DNA of 64,000 nucleotides. Origin: Plebeiibacterium sediminum. Its GTDB lineage: Bacteria; Bacteroidota; Bacteroidia; Bacteroidales; Marinilabiliaceae. Numbering within the stretch: the stretch's first letter is position 1; the number at the start of each line of letters is the position of its first letter. The notes beneath the pieces are model-generated. The model worked only from the letters and a program-made list of their open reading frames with translations, did no database searches and was not told the DNA's origin. The translations under genes and the position numbers were made by a program. Shown piece by piece: positions 55,883 through 64,000 of this stretch. The stretch is from NCBI RefSeq assembly GCF_026013605.1, contig NZ_JAPDPJ010000002.1, forward strand, positions 62,001 to 126,000. Reading direction: 5' to 3'.

Positions 55883-55911
55883 TTTGTCCTCAGGAATTAT
55901 CTGGGGACAAA
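55883..55911 (+). terminator. Hairpin after ribB
   Basis: An 11-bp stem (one G-T pair), TTTGTCCTCAG (55883-55893) with CTGGGGACAAA (55901-55911), has a 7-nt loop, 14 nt past the stop. The following sequence is only weakly T-rich. Confidence 0.55.
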
Positions 55912-55961
55912 CTACTTCCTTCATTTGATTTTCCATCTAATTTATTGGATTATTCTTTTTT

Positions 55962-56066
55962 AAAAGAGACTGTATCAATAATTCAATAAATAAACCCAAA
56001 ACTTTGTGAATACGGGGGAATTACACTTAAAGCATGGAGTGAATTTTTATCAATACAGCCTCTTTT
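55962..56066. mobile_element. MITE-like element with terminal inverted repeats
   Basis: 105 bp bounded by AAAAGAGACTGTAT (55962-55975) and ATACAGCCTCTTTT (56053-56066), inverted repeats matching at 13 of 14 positions; the similarity continues loosely inward. GAGRCTGTATC-type ends recall transposon termini of the IS5/IS1182 kinds. It contains no gene. It lies between two convergent genes and could also act as a terminator. Confidence 0.5.
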
Positions 56067-56088
56067 AATATACTTTAAAACATAAATA

Positions 56089-56289
56089 TCATCTTCTTCC
56101 CATCCCCTGGCCATTGCCTAATCCACGACCACGTTTGTTGCTATTACCTCTGCCTCTTCCAAGTCCGCGACCTAAGCCTCTTCCTAAAAGAGTTTCTTCC
56201 GAAGTACTATTTTCAGGATTACATTTCCCCATTTTACGACCTGTCTGAGCACCTTTACCTTCAGGGCCTGTCTTATCAAATCTTGGCAT
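56089..56289 (-). CDS. Small Gly/Arg-rich protein, DUF5320-like
   Basis: 66 residues. MPRFDKTGPEGKGAQTGRKMGKC matches, by pattern, the N-terminus of DUF5320 proteins, which are usually small and lie near NifX/MTH1175-like metal proteins. No such neighbour is present. The C-terminal half is a run of GRGLGRGLGRGRG-type repeats. Function is unknown. An AATAAC-CTCC purine stretch on the sense strand just before the ATG gives a good ribosome site (GGAGGT). Confidence 0.7.
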   Translation of the reverse strand: MPRFDKTGPEGKGAQTGRKMGKCNPENSTSEETLLGRGLGRGLGRGRGNSNKRGRGLGNGQGMGRR

Positions 56290-56401
56290 AATAACCTCCT
56301 TTTCTTATTAAAAATAAATCGTATTGAGAATATTCTCACTACAAATATAGTAAGAATATTTCCATCCAGAAAGCATAACATAGTATTTTCTAGAAAAGGA
56401 A

Positions 56402-56980
56402 TTATCTAAATTGTTTAGGCTTCATATTAAGTAAAGCACTCTGAACAGTTTCTTGAATTCTCTTTTTTCTGGTTTCTGGCCTTTTAGCTAAAACAATCCA
56501 TTGCAAAATACCTTTCCTGAATGATTTACTTAAACTCATAAAAAAGTCTTTTGATCCAGGCATATTATTAAAAGCTTGCTCTAAATCATCTGGAATATTT
56601 AAATTTTCAACACTATCAATAATTGACCATGAACCATTATCTTTAGCAATGTTAATACTCCTTACCCCTGCTTTAGTTACTAATCCTAACTTCAACAACC
56701 TCTCAATTTTTTCTTTATTGATTTTAGACCACGTACTATTATCCTTTCTCTTACAAAAATATTGTTTATACTTATCTCCATCTATAGGCCTTTTTATACC
56801 ATCAATCCAACCAAAACAGAGTGCCTGATCTACTGCTTCACTCCAATTTAAATTAGGGCTAACATAACTCTTCTTATAAATGATAAGCCAAACACCATCC
56901 TTATTCTTATGATTCTTTTCTAACCAATTTCTCCAATCATCTTTATTTACAGGACAAAATTCTTCGATTTCGGTATTCAT
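56402..56980 (-). CDS. YdeI/OmpD-associated family protein
   Basis: 192 residues from the ATG at 56980 (MNTEIEEFCPVNKDDW); the upstream in-frame ATG adds 15 unlikely residues. The family blocks WLEKNHKNKDGVWLIIYKK, ALCFGWIDGIKRPIDGDKY and WSKINKEKIERL are present, and the C-terminus has FRKGILQWIVLAKRPETRKKRI. It is cytosolic. The biochemical function of this family is not established. Confidence 0.82.
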   Translation of the reverse strand: MNTEIEEFCPVNKDDWRNWLEKNHKNKDGVWLIIYKKSYVSPNLNWSEAVDQALCFGWIDGIKRPIDGDKYKQYFCKRKDNSTWSKINKEKIERLLKLGLVTKAGVRSINIAKDNGSWSIIDSVENLNIPDDLEQAFNNMPGSKDFFMSLSKSFRKGILQWIVLAKRPETRKKRIQETVQSALLNMKPKQFR

Positions 56981-57077
56981 GATGTTGTCAATATTTAAAG
57001 GATAAATACTTTTAATCTTCCACAATTATAAATCTGGAAAACAACAAGCTCTTTGTTCACAAGTGTTAGTGAACATA

Positions 57078-58508
57078 TTAACTATGGTTATTTTTAGTCA
57101 ACTTATTTATTAATCCAGTAAAAATAAAACCGTGTAATGGCAACACGGAATACCAGTACAACCTTCCTAACAGGCCTTTGGGACGGAAAGTAGCCGTTTG
57201 AACCAGAACCTTATCCTTTATCTGAAACTCTAACCAGGCATCACCGGGCAGTTTCATTTCGGCAAATAACAATAGGCGCATTTCTGATTTATTGGAATAA
57301 ATTACCCGCCAAAAATCCAGCGTATCACCAGCTTGAATATGATTTAAATTGGTTCTTCCTCTCCTTAATCCTACCCCACCAAATAATTTATCGATAAAAC
57401 CTCTTAGTCGCCATAACCAATTGGCATAATACCAGCCAGTTTCTCCACCTATCTTCCATATATTTTCAACACACTGCAATTCATCTTTAACCTGCTTTTT
57501 TCTAATATCTTTATAACAGCCAAACTCAGGTACTTTTATATATTCTGATATTCTGTAATCCAATCGCCCACTTACGGTAGAATCCTTCCAACTGGATAAT
57601 ATTTCGTTTTGTTGTATTTTATAAAAAGCTCTTTCAATACATTCTTTATACGGTAAGGGATTTAGCTGAAGCAACTTATTAATTTCATTATCCTTGGCAA
57701 TGACCTCTACCTTCATGCTATCGACCAATGAGGTGGCCAATTTATATGAGGTGGAAGTAATAAAATACAACCAATACGATGATAGTTTTGGCGTCATTAC
57801 AGGAACTGTCCATATTTTTCTTTTTAAACCACGTACCTGGGCAAACCATAATAGCATTTCTTTGTAGGTGAGTATTTCATTACCGGCTATATCATAGTTA
57901 TGATTATAGGTTTGTGTGTTTCCTAAAACACCGGTTAGTATTTTAATAACATCCGCAATTCCTATTGGCTGACATTTGGTTCTTAACCACTTGGGCGCAA
58001 TCATCACAGGTAATTTTTCAACCAAATCGCGAATAATTTCAAATGAAGCACTTCCTGAACCAATAATAATACCCGCTCTTACGGTGGTCAATGCATAGTT
58101 TCCTTTACTTAACTCATGTTCTACATTTTTTCTTGATTGAAGATGCTTTGATAATGTTTCGGAATTAACAATACCACTCAGGTAAACCACTTGTTTGGCT
58201 TTGGTTTTATTCACTGCCTCCCTGAAATTTATGGCTGATTGCTGCTCAAGTTGGTTATAGTTTGTTGATGCGGACATGGAGTGAACCAAATAATAGGCAA
58301 AATCAATATCGTGAGGAATGTTTGATAAGGATTCTTTTTTCGTTAAGTCAAGTTCGATAACCTCTATTTTATTCTTTATTGACTCAGCAACATGAAATTT
58401 ATTTTTATCACGAACACAACAAATTACAGCATATCCTTTTTCAACTAAAAATGGCAATAACCTTTTACCAATATATCCTGTGGCTCCTGTCAATAAAACT
58501 TTATCCAT
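57078..58508 (-). CDS. NAD(P)-binding SDR-like protein with DUF2867 domain
   Basis: 476 residues. The N-terminal atypical short-chain dehydrogenase domain starts KVLLTGATGYIGKRLLPFL and has DIDFAYYLVHSM and VVYLSGIV. The C-terminal 150 residues match the DUF2867 type (GDTLDFWRVI, ATFRPKGLLGRLYWYSVLPLHGFIF). This two-domain architecture is common in Bacteroidota; the substrate is unknown. It stands alone. Confidence 0.85.
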   Translation of the reverse strand: MDKVLLTGATGYIGKRLLPFLVEKGYAVICCVRDKNKFHVAESIKNKIEVIELDLTKKESLSNIPHDIDFAYYLVHSMSASTNYNQLEQQSAINFREAVNKTKAKQVVYLSGIVNSETLSKHLQSRKNVEHELSKGNYALTTVRAGIIIGSGSASFEIIRDLVEKLPVMIAPKWLRTKCQPIGIADVIKILTGVLGNTQTYNHNYDIAGNEILTYKEMLLWFAQVRGLKRKIWTVPVMTPKLSSYWLYFITSTSYKLATSLVDSMKVEVIAKDNEINKLLQLNPLPYKECIERAFYKIQQNEILSSWKDSTVSGRLDYRISEYIKVPEFGCYKDIRKKQVKDELQCVENIWKIGGETGWYYANWLWRLRGFIDKLFGGVGLRRGRTNLNHIQAGDTLDFWRVIYSNKSEMRLLLFAEMKLPGDAWLEFQIKDKVLVQTATFRPKGLLGRLYWYSVLPLHGFIFTGLINKLTKNNHS

Positions 58509-58689
58509 GGTTTTTGCAATTAATACAAGCGTTACCGAATGATGAAATACGATTAGTGACTAAAAGATGACCAATAGTATTGTTATGATTCGGCTTGTTA
58601 ATAACAGTAGTTTAACAACTTATTACTAAGTGTTGTTTAAAGTTATAAAATCAAATTGTTTTGGCGGGGATGTGTTTAGATAAGAATTG

Positions 58690-58911
58690 CTATGATACTT
58701 TATTATGATCCGTTTTAGTTATTATCAATTCATTAAATAAAATTACAGGAAATAATCCCAGAAAGATTGTTGATAGTAACCAAACTACTTTTCCTTTTAT
58801 TTGAAGTTGAACCATTAATTTATAAAGTTTTGATGACAATATAATATTTAACACCAGCATAAACCCATAGTTAAGATAAATATGATATGCATTGTAATTT
58901 GCACAACTCAT
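58690..58911 (-). CDS. Possible small membrane protein
   Basis: 73 residues with two hydrophobic segments (YGFMLVLNIILSS and VVWLLSTIFLGLFPVILF). No family is recognised, and the surrounding region is gene-poor, so it may be spurious. Confidence 0.3.
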   Translation of the reverse strand: MSCANYNAYHIYLNYGFMLVLNIILSSKLYKLMVQLQIKGKVVWLLSTIFLGLFPVILFNELIITKTDHNKVS

Positions 58912-59309
58912 TTAGCAAATATTACAAATAATTGTTCAATCAAATGTGCATTGCTGTATGTTTTGTTGCAGTCTGCGAACGTCCACTTTGTCCGCCAGTA
59001 TAAAGCCTTAATGAGGGAACTTAACTAATAAAATACAGCAAATCTGCCATTAAATTACATAACGTGTTGGCAACTGGTATTTTAATACACTCGTCCTCTA
59101 ATGGAAAAATCTTTAATATTATAAATTTTAAAATAATCACTTCCTTTTTATTGTAATAATGCAAGATTCGCTTCAACCTCTTCTAATTTTTTATCATCAA
59201 ACAGTATGTATAAATCAAAAAGAATAATCCAATTATTAAGTATCGTTTCATGAAATGCTGTTTTAGTTAAGATAGATGTTTAGTTGTTTGATTTTCTATT
59301 GCATTAGAT
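58912..59309. other. Gene-poor AT-rich stretch
   Basis: About 400 bp. No gene, hairpin or clear repeat was found. Confidence 0.4.
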
Positions 59310-59477
59310 CTGCTTCGAGTTACAAAGGCTTTGCTTCCACTTACATCTTCATTGCTTCTTATTATTATTCTTTTGCTTGATGCTACATAAGGGCTGCTTC
59401 AAGATGTAATAGCTTTGCTTCTATTTACATGTCCGTTGCTTTTTATTGTTTTCCTATTGATTCTTGTTATTGTGGTA
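59310..59477. repeat. Two imperfect 84-bp tandem units
   Basis: The units at 59310-59393 and 59394-59477 both start CTGCTTC, then have GGCTTTGCTTCC or AGCTTTGCTTCT, TTACATCTTC or TTACATGTCC, and TTGCTTCTTATT or TTGCTTTTTATT. The phase is constant at 84 bp with many substitutions. It is gene-free, and its function is unknown. Confidence 0.5.
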
Positions 59478-59641
59478 TTGCTTCATGTAATTCCCTAAAA
59501 TAACTTGACAGATTTGTACTTAATTATTGTTTGGGCACTGACATTTTTCTACCAATTTCTAGCCGTTATTAATTTTTCAAATTATTCATTGGATTTAATT
59601 TTTTTGCTTGTGCCTAACCAAAAGATAAACCCCTCGTCTTT

Positions 59642-59732
59642 ATCGTTCTTACACAATATGTTTTTTCCATTTTACAAGGCGAACCAATATACACAATATT
59701 TATTGATAACGGAATAAGCAATAAGTAAGAAT
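59642..59732. repeat. Direct repeat 1, left copy
   Basis: 91 bp, matching 61281-61371 with only about four mismatches seen by eye. It starts ATCGTTCTTACACAAT and ends CAATAAGTAAGAAT. It lies downstream of the ATPase gene at 59883 (minus strand). Confidence 0.85.
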
Positions 59733-59740
59733 ACCGGATA

Positions 59741-59872
59741 TATCGTCTGGTATTATTACTTGTACTCAGTGAAGCGTCTCGCTTAGCTATTAAATAAAGG
59801 TATCTGGCCTATAATAAGTTCGTTGTATTAATTTTAAAGACAGCAAGTGGCCTGGTTTCTGACGACATAGCG
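59741..59872. repeat. Direct repeat 2, left copy
   Basis: 132 bp beginning TATCGTCTGGTATTATTAC and ending GACGACATAGCG. It matches 61596-61727, the same length, with roughly nine substitutions. It follows repeat 1 after only 8 bp and stops 10 bp before the ATPase stop codon. Confidence 0.85.
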
Positions 59873-59882
59873 TGTCCGTTGT

Positions 59883-61202
59883 TTAATTTCCAAGTATTAA
59901 TTCTATTGTCTTTAATAATTTTACTTCAACTTCTCCATTGAACCGAGTCGAACTATCTATTTTACTTACAACTTTTTCACAGAGTTCCCATTTCTTATAT
60001 GAAACACCATTTCTTGAAACTAAATCACCTGTAATAGCTATTTCATTATCTGAGCCAAATATTGAATCCATAATTTCATTAGGATAATAATACTCAATAC
60101 CATTTTTGTCCCAGACCAAAATATTAGATTCGGGGATGCCATATTTTAATAATGTCTGCTTTACACTTGTGTCATGGACTTTATCCAAAACAGCAATTAT
60201 TCTATTTCTGTAAGGACTTTTTTGCAAGTCTGTAAAAATGTTACCTGCAACATTCACGAGTTCTTTCATTCTGCTATCCGAATTTGCATTTAATATGCTA
60301 AATTGAGAATTTGGATACTTAGATTCTAGAACTTTTGTTAAATAGTGTTGGTCGCATTTTCCCTCAGTCAATATAATACAAGAAGGTAAAAACAATGACT
60401 CTAATCTATTACCTAATAAAAAGAAATGGATATTATTAAAGTCTGAAATCGTATCTGTTTTAGAAATGTCAATTATATCACCATCTTTTTTGATAGAATA
60501 ATTATTTGAAATTTTTAATCTATCTAAAAATATTGTTGAGTGTGTAGCAAAAATGAGTCTTTTTATGTGGCCGAAATACTTTTTCCTCTGCTCTCTATCA
60601 AATAAAAAATCCGCAAGTATACCCTGAGCTTCTGGACTAATTCCTAATTCTGGTTCATCTATTAAAAATGTGTCATAATCAGTATCTAACATACACGTCA
60701 CCAAAGTCGTAATTAGTCTAAAGCCACTACTGGTATATGAAATATTGTGTCCATCACAACTTATGTACTTTTGAGACATTGTATTATCCTCAACGGTATA
60801 TAATATTTTCAAATCAGTCCCAAGGAGATTCTTAACAATTTCAAATAATTTATCTCTTTGCATATCAGACAACTCAGCAATTGCTTGTTGAAGGTTTATA
60901 GGCGAGTTATCAATATTTTGTTGTTGATGTTGCCACTGCTGTATAAACTGTCTCCACTTTTCATCTTTTTTGTTGCTTTTGGGAGTGTACATTCCAAGTA
61001 TATGGAAATTCTGGTACCTAGCTGGTCCAAGATAGGAAGCTTGTTTACCAAAAGATTGAGTTAACGTTTTGAGAATATATGATTTTCCACAATTATTCCT
61101 ACCCACAAACACACTATAGTCCGCATTTTTAATCTCTTCTATGCATTTTCTTGCTTTTTCTGTAAACGAAGTATTTGGTTTTTGGTCGTACTTATATTTC
61201 AT
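59883..61202 (-). CDS. OLD-family-like ATPase with TOPRIM-type C-terminal domain
   Basis: 439 residues from the ATG at 61202; an upstream TTG at 61295 lies inside a direct repeat and is less likely. The ABC/SMC-like ATPase domain has Walker A GRNNCGKS (34-41), Walker B FLIDEPELGISP (about 180-185) and ATHS (219-222). The C-terminal part begins IILTEGKCDQHYL (Glu280, Asp284) and IIAVLDKVHD (Asp340), matching the acidic triad of TOPRIM nucleases in OLD proteins. Related proteins cut DNA and often serve phage defence. It is a single gene with no neighbouring defence partner, bracketed by direct repeats, so acquisition or repeat-driven rearrangement is likely. Confidence 0.75.
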   Translation of the reverse strand: MKYKYDQKPNTSFTEKARKCIEEIKNADYSVFVGRNNCGKSYILKTLTQSFGKQASYLGPARYQNFHILGMYTPKSNKKDEKWRQFIQQWQHQQQNIDNSPINLQQAIAELSDMQRDKLFEIVKNLLGTDLKILYTVEDNTMSQKYISCDGHNISYTSSGFRLITTLVTCMLDTDYDTFLIDEPELGISPEAQGILADFLFDREQRKKYFGHIKRLIFATHSTIFLDRLKISNNYSIKKDGDIIDISKTDTISDFNNIHFFLLGNRLESLFLPSCIILTEGKCDQHYLTKVLESKYPNSQFSILNANSDSRMKELVNVAGNIFTDLQKSPYRNRIIAVLDKVHDTSVKQTLLKYGIPESNILVWDKNGIEYYYPNEIMDSIFGSDNEIAITGDLVSRNGVSYKKWELCEKVVSKIDSSTRFNGEVEVKLLKTIELILGN

Positions 61203-61280
61203 CTTTCTAATATTAAAATTTAGTATGATCTCTCTCTTGGATTCAATGGCTAGCAAACTAACGATATACACATTATCTAT

Positions 61281-61371
61281 ATCGTTCTTATACAATCTGT
61301 TTTTTCCATTTTAAAAGGCCAACCAATATACACAATATTTATTGATAACGGAATAAGCAATAAGTAAGAAT
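61281..61371. repeat. Direct repeat 1, right copy
   Basis: The right partner of 59642-59732. It covers the region just upstream of the ATPase ATG on the minus strand, so it may include that gene's promoter. Confidence 0.85.
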
Positions 61372-61468
61372 GTCTGATTACAAGTTCACAAAAAAAAGAT
61401 CAATACTTATAAATGATCTTATTATTGCCTTGTTCATAGTATAAGGTTACTTCTCTATATAATATGTG

Positions 61469-61606
61469 ATTACCCTGATATACTGTCTAACATTATCCTG
61501 TTATACTGTCTAACATTACCCTGTTATACTGTCTAACATTACCCTGTGATACCGTCTAACATTACCCTGTGATACCATCGAACATTACCCTGTTATACCG
61601 TCTGGT
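61469..61606. repeat. 23-bp tandem array, six units
   Basis: Six head-to-tail 23-bp units begin at 61469, 61492, 61515, 61538, 61561 and 61584, each opening ATTACCCTG or a close variant and ending near GTCTAAC. There are no spacers, so it is not a CRISPR. The left repeat region has only one degenerate counterpart (59733-59752), so the array expanded in the right copy. Confidence 0.9.
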
Positions 61607-61727
61607 ATTATTACTTGTATTCAGTGAAGCGTCTCGCTTAGCTGTTAAATAAAGGTATCTGGGCTGTAATAAGTTCGTTGTATTAATTTTAAAGACGGCC
61701 AGAGGCTAGGTTTCTGACGACATAGCG
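61596..61727. repeat. Direct repeat 2, right copy
   Basis: The right partner of 59741-59872, separated here from repeat 1 by 224 bp that include the tandem array. It is followed by further GAGACG-containing sequence. Confidence 0.85.
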
Positions 61728-62084
61728 AGACGCTATGCCGAACATAGAGACATAACGAGACGCAATGACAAACAATGAGATAATTACCTTACCTCATTTA
61801 ACAAAAATAACTTTTGGTCGATATACTACACTTTCATAGTCACTAACTTATTTATTCTTCTTTAATAGGTATTTCTTAACACTAACCTGTAAAAGCCCCT
61901 CTCTCCTATTAAAGCCCTTAATTTCTTTGCTGCAATGCTTTATTTTTGGGTAGAGATTATAAAAATGGGCTTAATTATTTAGTTACTCCTGTTTTTTATC
62001 TCGGTTAAAATAGATTTTATCAGGGTTCTTAAAATGTGGATGCCATTTGAGATTACCTCGCTATCAATAAAAATATGCTTAGAT
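61728..62084. other. Gap before the final gene
   Basis: 357 bp, AT-rich, with no reading frame or hairpin that I trust. It should contain the promoter of the gene at 62085. Confidence 0.4.
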
Positions 62085-64000
62085 ATGAAATATAGATTGA
62101 CTTTATACTTTTTAGGAATTGTTTTTTCGGTGGTTGCTCAGACCAATAAACCCATAAAAACAACGTTTCAAACGGCTCATGAGTGGCGACCAACCATTGA
62201 TGTACGTGCCGATGCAGCCATGATATATGGAGTGAATGGTAATCCTACTGATACTGCGAATTACGTATCCTTTGAAAACAGGGTTAAATCGTGGGCCGAT
62301 AAAGGTTACGAAACGCATTTTATGACCGGTATTGCATGGGGCGAATACCAGGATTACTTTACCGGCAAGTGGGATGGTAAAACACATTTTGATGAAGGAC
62401 AAGTTCAGCAAAATGGCGATACCATATGGCACGGACCTATGGTTCCTTACATTGTGCCTACTCCAAACTTTTTAAAGTACATTAAAGAGGCGCATATTAA
62501 ACGTGTTTTAGATGCCGGCATTAGTACAATATTTTTAGAAGAGCCTGAGTTTTGGGCTTTTGGTGGATACAGCGAAGCATTTAAAAAAGAGTGGGCTAAC
62601 TTTTACGGTTTCAACTGGAAACCTCAGCACGAATCGCCTGAAAACACCTATTTATCGAACAAGTTAAAATACCATTTATATTACAACGCCCTTAACGAGG
62701 TATTTACTTACGCCAAAGAATACGGAAAAAGCATTGGGTTAGATGTAAAATGTTATGTTCCTACCCATTCCTTAATTAACTATACCCAATGGCAAATTGT
62801 TAGTCCCGAAGCCAGTCTGGCATCTTTATCTTGTGTAGATGGCTATATTGCACAGGTATGGACCGGAACATCCCGTACGCCTAACTATTATAATGGCAAT
62901 AGAAAAGAACGTGTGTTTGAAACTGCTTTTTTAGAGTATGGCTCAATGGAGTCAATGACTGCTCCATCGGGAAGAAAAATTTACTTTTTAACGGATCCTA
63001 TTGAAGACAGAGCCAGAGACTGGAGTGATTATATTAAAAACTATGAGGCTACTTTTGCAGCTCAGTTATTATACCCCGGCATAAATAATTACGAGGTGAT
63101 GCCATGGCCAACACGTATTTACGAGGGTTCGTTTAAAACAAGTGCCGATAGTGATAAACTTGAAAAGATTCCTGGATCATTTGCCACACAAATGCAGGTA
63201 ATGATTAATGCCTTAAACCATATACCTAAAACAGAACAAAAGCTAAGTGGCTCCCAGGGAATTGGTGTTTTAATGAGTAATTCTATGATGTTTCAGCGTT
63301 TCCCAACTTTTAAAAGTTACGATGATCCGCAATTGTCAAGCTTTTTCGGACAAACATTGCCTTTATTAAAACGTGGAATTCCGGTTAAAACAGTACATAT
63401 TGAAAATGTATCGTTCCCTGAAACATGGAAAGATCTGCAAATATTAGTCATGTCATATTCAAATATGAAACCTATGGAAGCTAAGGCTCATGACCATATT
63501 GCGCAATGGGTAAAAGATGGTGGTGTATTGGTATATTGTGGTTCAGATAATGATCCTTACCAACAAATACCAGAATGGTGGAATACTGAAGGAAATAACT
63601 TTAAAGCACCATCGGAAGATCTTTTTAGCAAGCTAGGAATTAAAGATCCTTATAACGCAGGTATATACCAGTACGGACAAGGAAAAGTTTGTATTATAAA
63701 ACAGGATCCTAAACACTTTGTACTAAAACAGGATCAGGATACTGAATATTTAAATACCATAAAAGAGCTATACTTTTCAAAAACAAATAAAGAGTTAGCA
63801 TTTAAAAACAACTTTTCGTTAAGAAGAGGACCATATGAAATTATATCGGTATTGGATGAAAATAATAGCGAAACGCCTTACGCTGTAAAAGGCAAAGTGA
63901 TTGATCTTTTTAATCCTGAAATTCCGATTTTAGATCATAAAGAGGTATTGCCGGGCGAACAATCATTTTTATATCATATCGATAATAGTATTGAAAACTT
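62085..64000 (+). CDS. Secreted glycosidase-like protein, N-terminal part (runs off the right edge)
   Basis: Open from the ATG at 62085 to the window edge (638 codons); the end is not seen. The signal peptide reads MKYRLTLYFLGIVFSVVAQ. The mature part has a TIM-barrel-like catalytic region (about 30-390): FLEEPEFWAFGGY, GLDVKCYVPTHSL, GYIAQVWTGTSRTPN, LTDPIEDRARDW and PWPTRIYEG. The paired Glu in FLEEPEFW and the PIEDR segment are candidate catalytic residues. A flavodoxin/amidotransferase-like domain (about 400-530; VSFPETWKDLQILVMSYSN, WVKDGGVLVYCGSDND) follows, as the trimerisation domain does in GH42 enzymes. I do not recognise a characterised family. Confidence 0.75.
   Translation, partial: MKYRLTLYFLGIVFSVVAQTNKPIKTTFQTAHEWRPTIDVRADAAMIYGVNGNPTDTANYVSFENRVKSWADKGYETHFMTGIAWGEYQDYFTGKWDGKTHFDEGQVQQNGDTIWHGPMVPYIVPTPNFLKYIKEAHIKRVLDAGISTIFLEEPEFWAFGGYSEAFKKEWANFYGFNWKPQHESPENTYLSNKLKYHLYYNALNEVFTYAKEYGKSIGLDVKCYVPTHSLINYTQWQIVSPEASLASLSCVDGYIAQVWTGTSRTPNYYNGNRKERVFETAFLEYGSMESMTAPSGRKIYFLTDPIEDRARDWSDYIKNYEATFAAQLLYPGINNYEVMPWPTRIYEGSFKTSADSDKLEKIPGSFATQMQVMINALNHIPKTEQKLSGSQGIGVLMSNSMMFQRFPTFKSYDDPQLSSFFGQTLPLLKRGIPVKTVHIENVSFPETWKDLQILVMSYSNMKPMEAKAHDHIAQWVKDGGVLVYCGSDNDPYQQIPEWWNTEGNNFKAPSEDLFSKLGIKDPYNAGIYQYGQGKVCIIKQDPKHFVLKQDQDTEYLNTIKELYFSKTNKELAFKNNFSLRRGPYEIISVLDENNSETPYAVKGKVIDLFNPEIPILDHKEVLPGEQSFLYHIDNSIEN

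Noticed and set aside
59505-59717. 70-residue plus-strand reading frame
   Set aside because: It runs through a direct repeat, has no family resemblance and no start-site support.
61469-61606. CRISPR-like array
   Set aside because: The 23-bp units abut directly with no spacers and no cas genes are nearby; it is a tandem repeat.
62112-62432. Minus-strand frame of 106 codons
   Set aside because: It lies inside the secreted glycosidase-like gene on the other strand and is its shadow.

Overview
The window looks like a chromosomal segment of a marine-type member of the Bacteroidota. It is AT-rich, with a hybrid two-component regulator of the Bacteroidota type, type-IX-secretion-like C-terminal ends, glycoside hydrolase clusters, A-rich leaders with little Shine-Dalgarno sequence, and a FucP-like sugar permease beside a PfkB kinase. 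Marinilabiliales or a relative is my guess from gene content, not a demonstrated placement. I saw no tRNA, rRNA, CRISPR array or intact insertion sequence.

Positions 1-23,100 are a carbohydrate-utilisation region. It holds a truncated GH43, a GH105/GH88-like lipoprotein, a hybrid sensor/AraC regulator (2250-6311), a STAS/SpoIIAA-like protein, a very large secreted protein with a GH128/Asl1-like catalytic core, a flavodoxin-ferredoxin fusion, a GH3 with PA14 insert, a tagatose/psicose 3-epimerase-like protein, a LamB-like porin, an MFS sugar permease, a PfkB kinase and a LacI regulator. Three near-identical palindromes around the kinase and regulator genes are good candidates for LacI operators. 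No SusC/SusD pair is present.

Positions 23,522-49,497 are one long plus-strand cluster and the most unusual part of the window. It combines (i) an Fe-S protein, a radical SAM protein, a DUF116-polyprenyl diphosphate synthase fusion and two alpha/alpha-toroid terpene-cyclase-like proteins, one with a DxDD motif; (ii) a possible electron route from cytosolic NADH outward, made of a NuoE-NuoF-like fusion, a NuoG-like Fe-S protein, a NapH-like membrane polyferredoxin and a Tat-exported ferredoxin; (iii) seven exported or membrane-anchored beta-propeller proteins; and (iv) a MacB/Lol-type ABC transporter and a glycosyltransferase. I infer a membrane isoprenoid-linked redox/export system of unknown product.

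Positions 49,789-58,508 hold a LytS/LytTR pair, a ProC-like reductase, an SGNH hydrolase, a CheY-like regulator, RibB, a small Gly/Arg-rich protein, a YdeI-like protein and an NAD(P)-binding protein. Positions 58,500-62,000 are gene-poor and repeat-rich, with an OLD-like ATPase/TOPRIM gene bracketed by two-part direct repeats and a 23-bp tandem array. The window ends inside a secreted glycosidase-like gene.

A recurring element of about 60-80 nt cuts across the layout. It lies upstream of six genes on both strands, always in the sense orientation and always ending 26-28 nt before the start codon. Some copies are stacked in tandem so that one copy ends 27 nt before the ATG that opens the next. 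It has pairing ends, a central hairpin and a tiny start-stop reading frame. It looks like a position-locked 5' leader element, and I do not recognise it as a named family.
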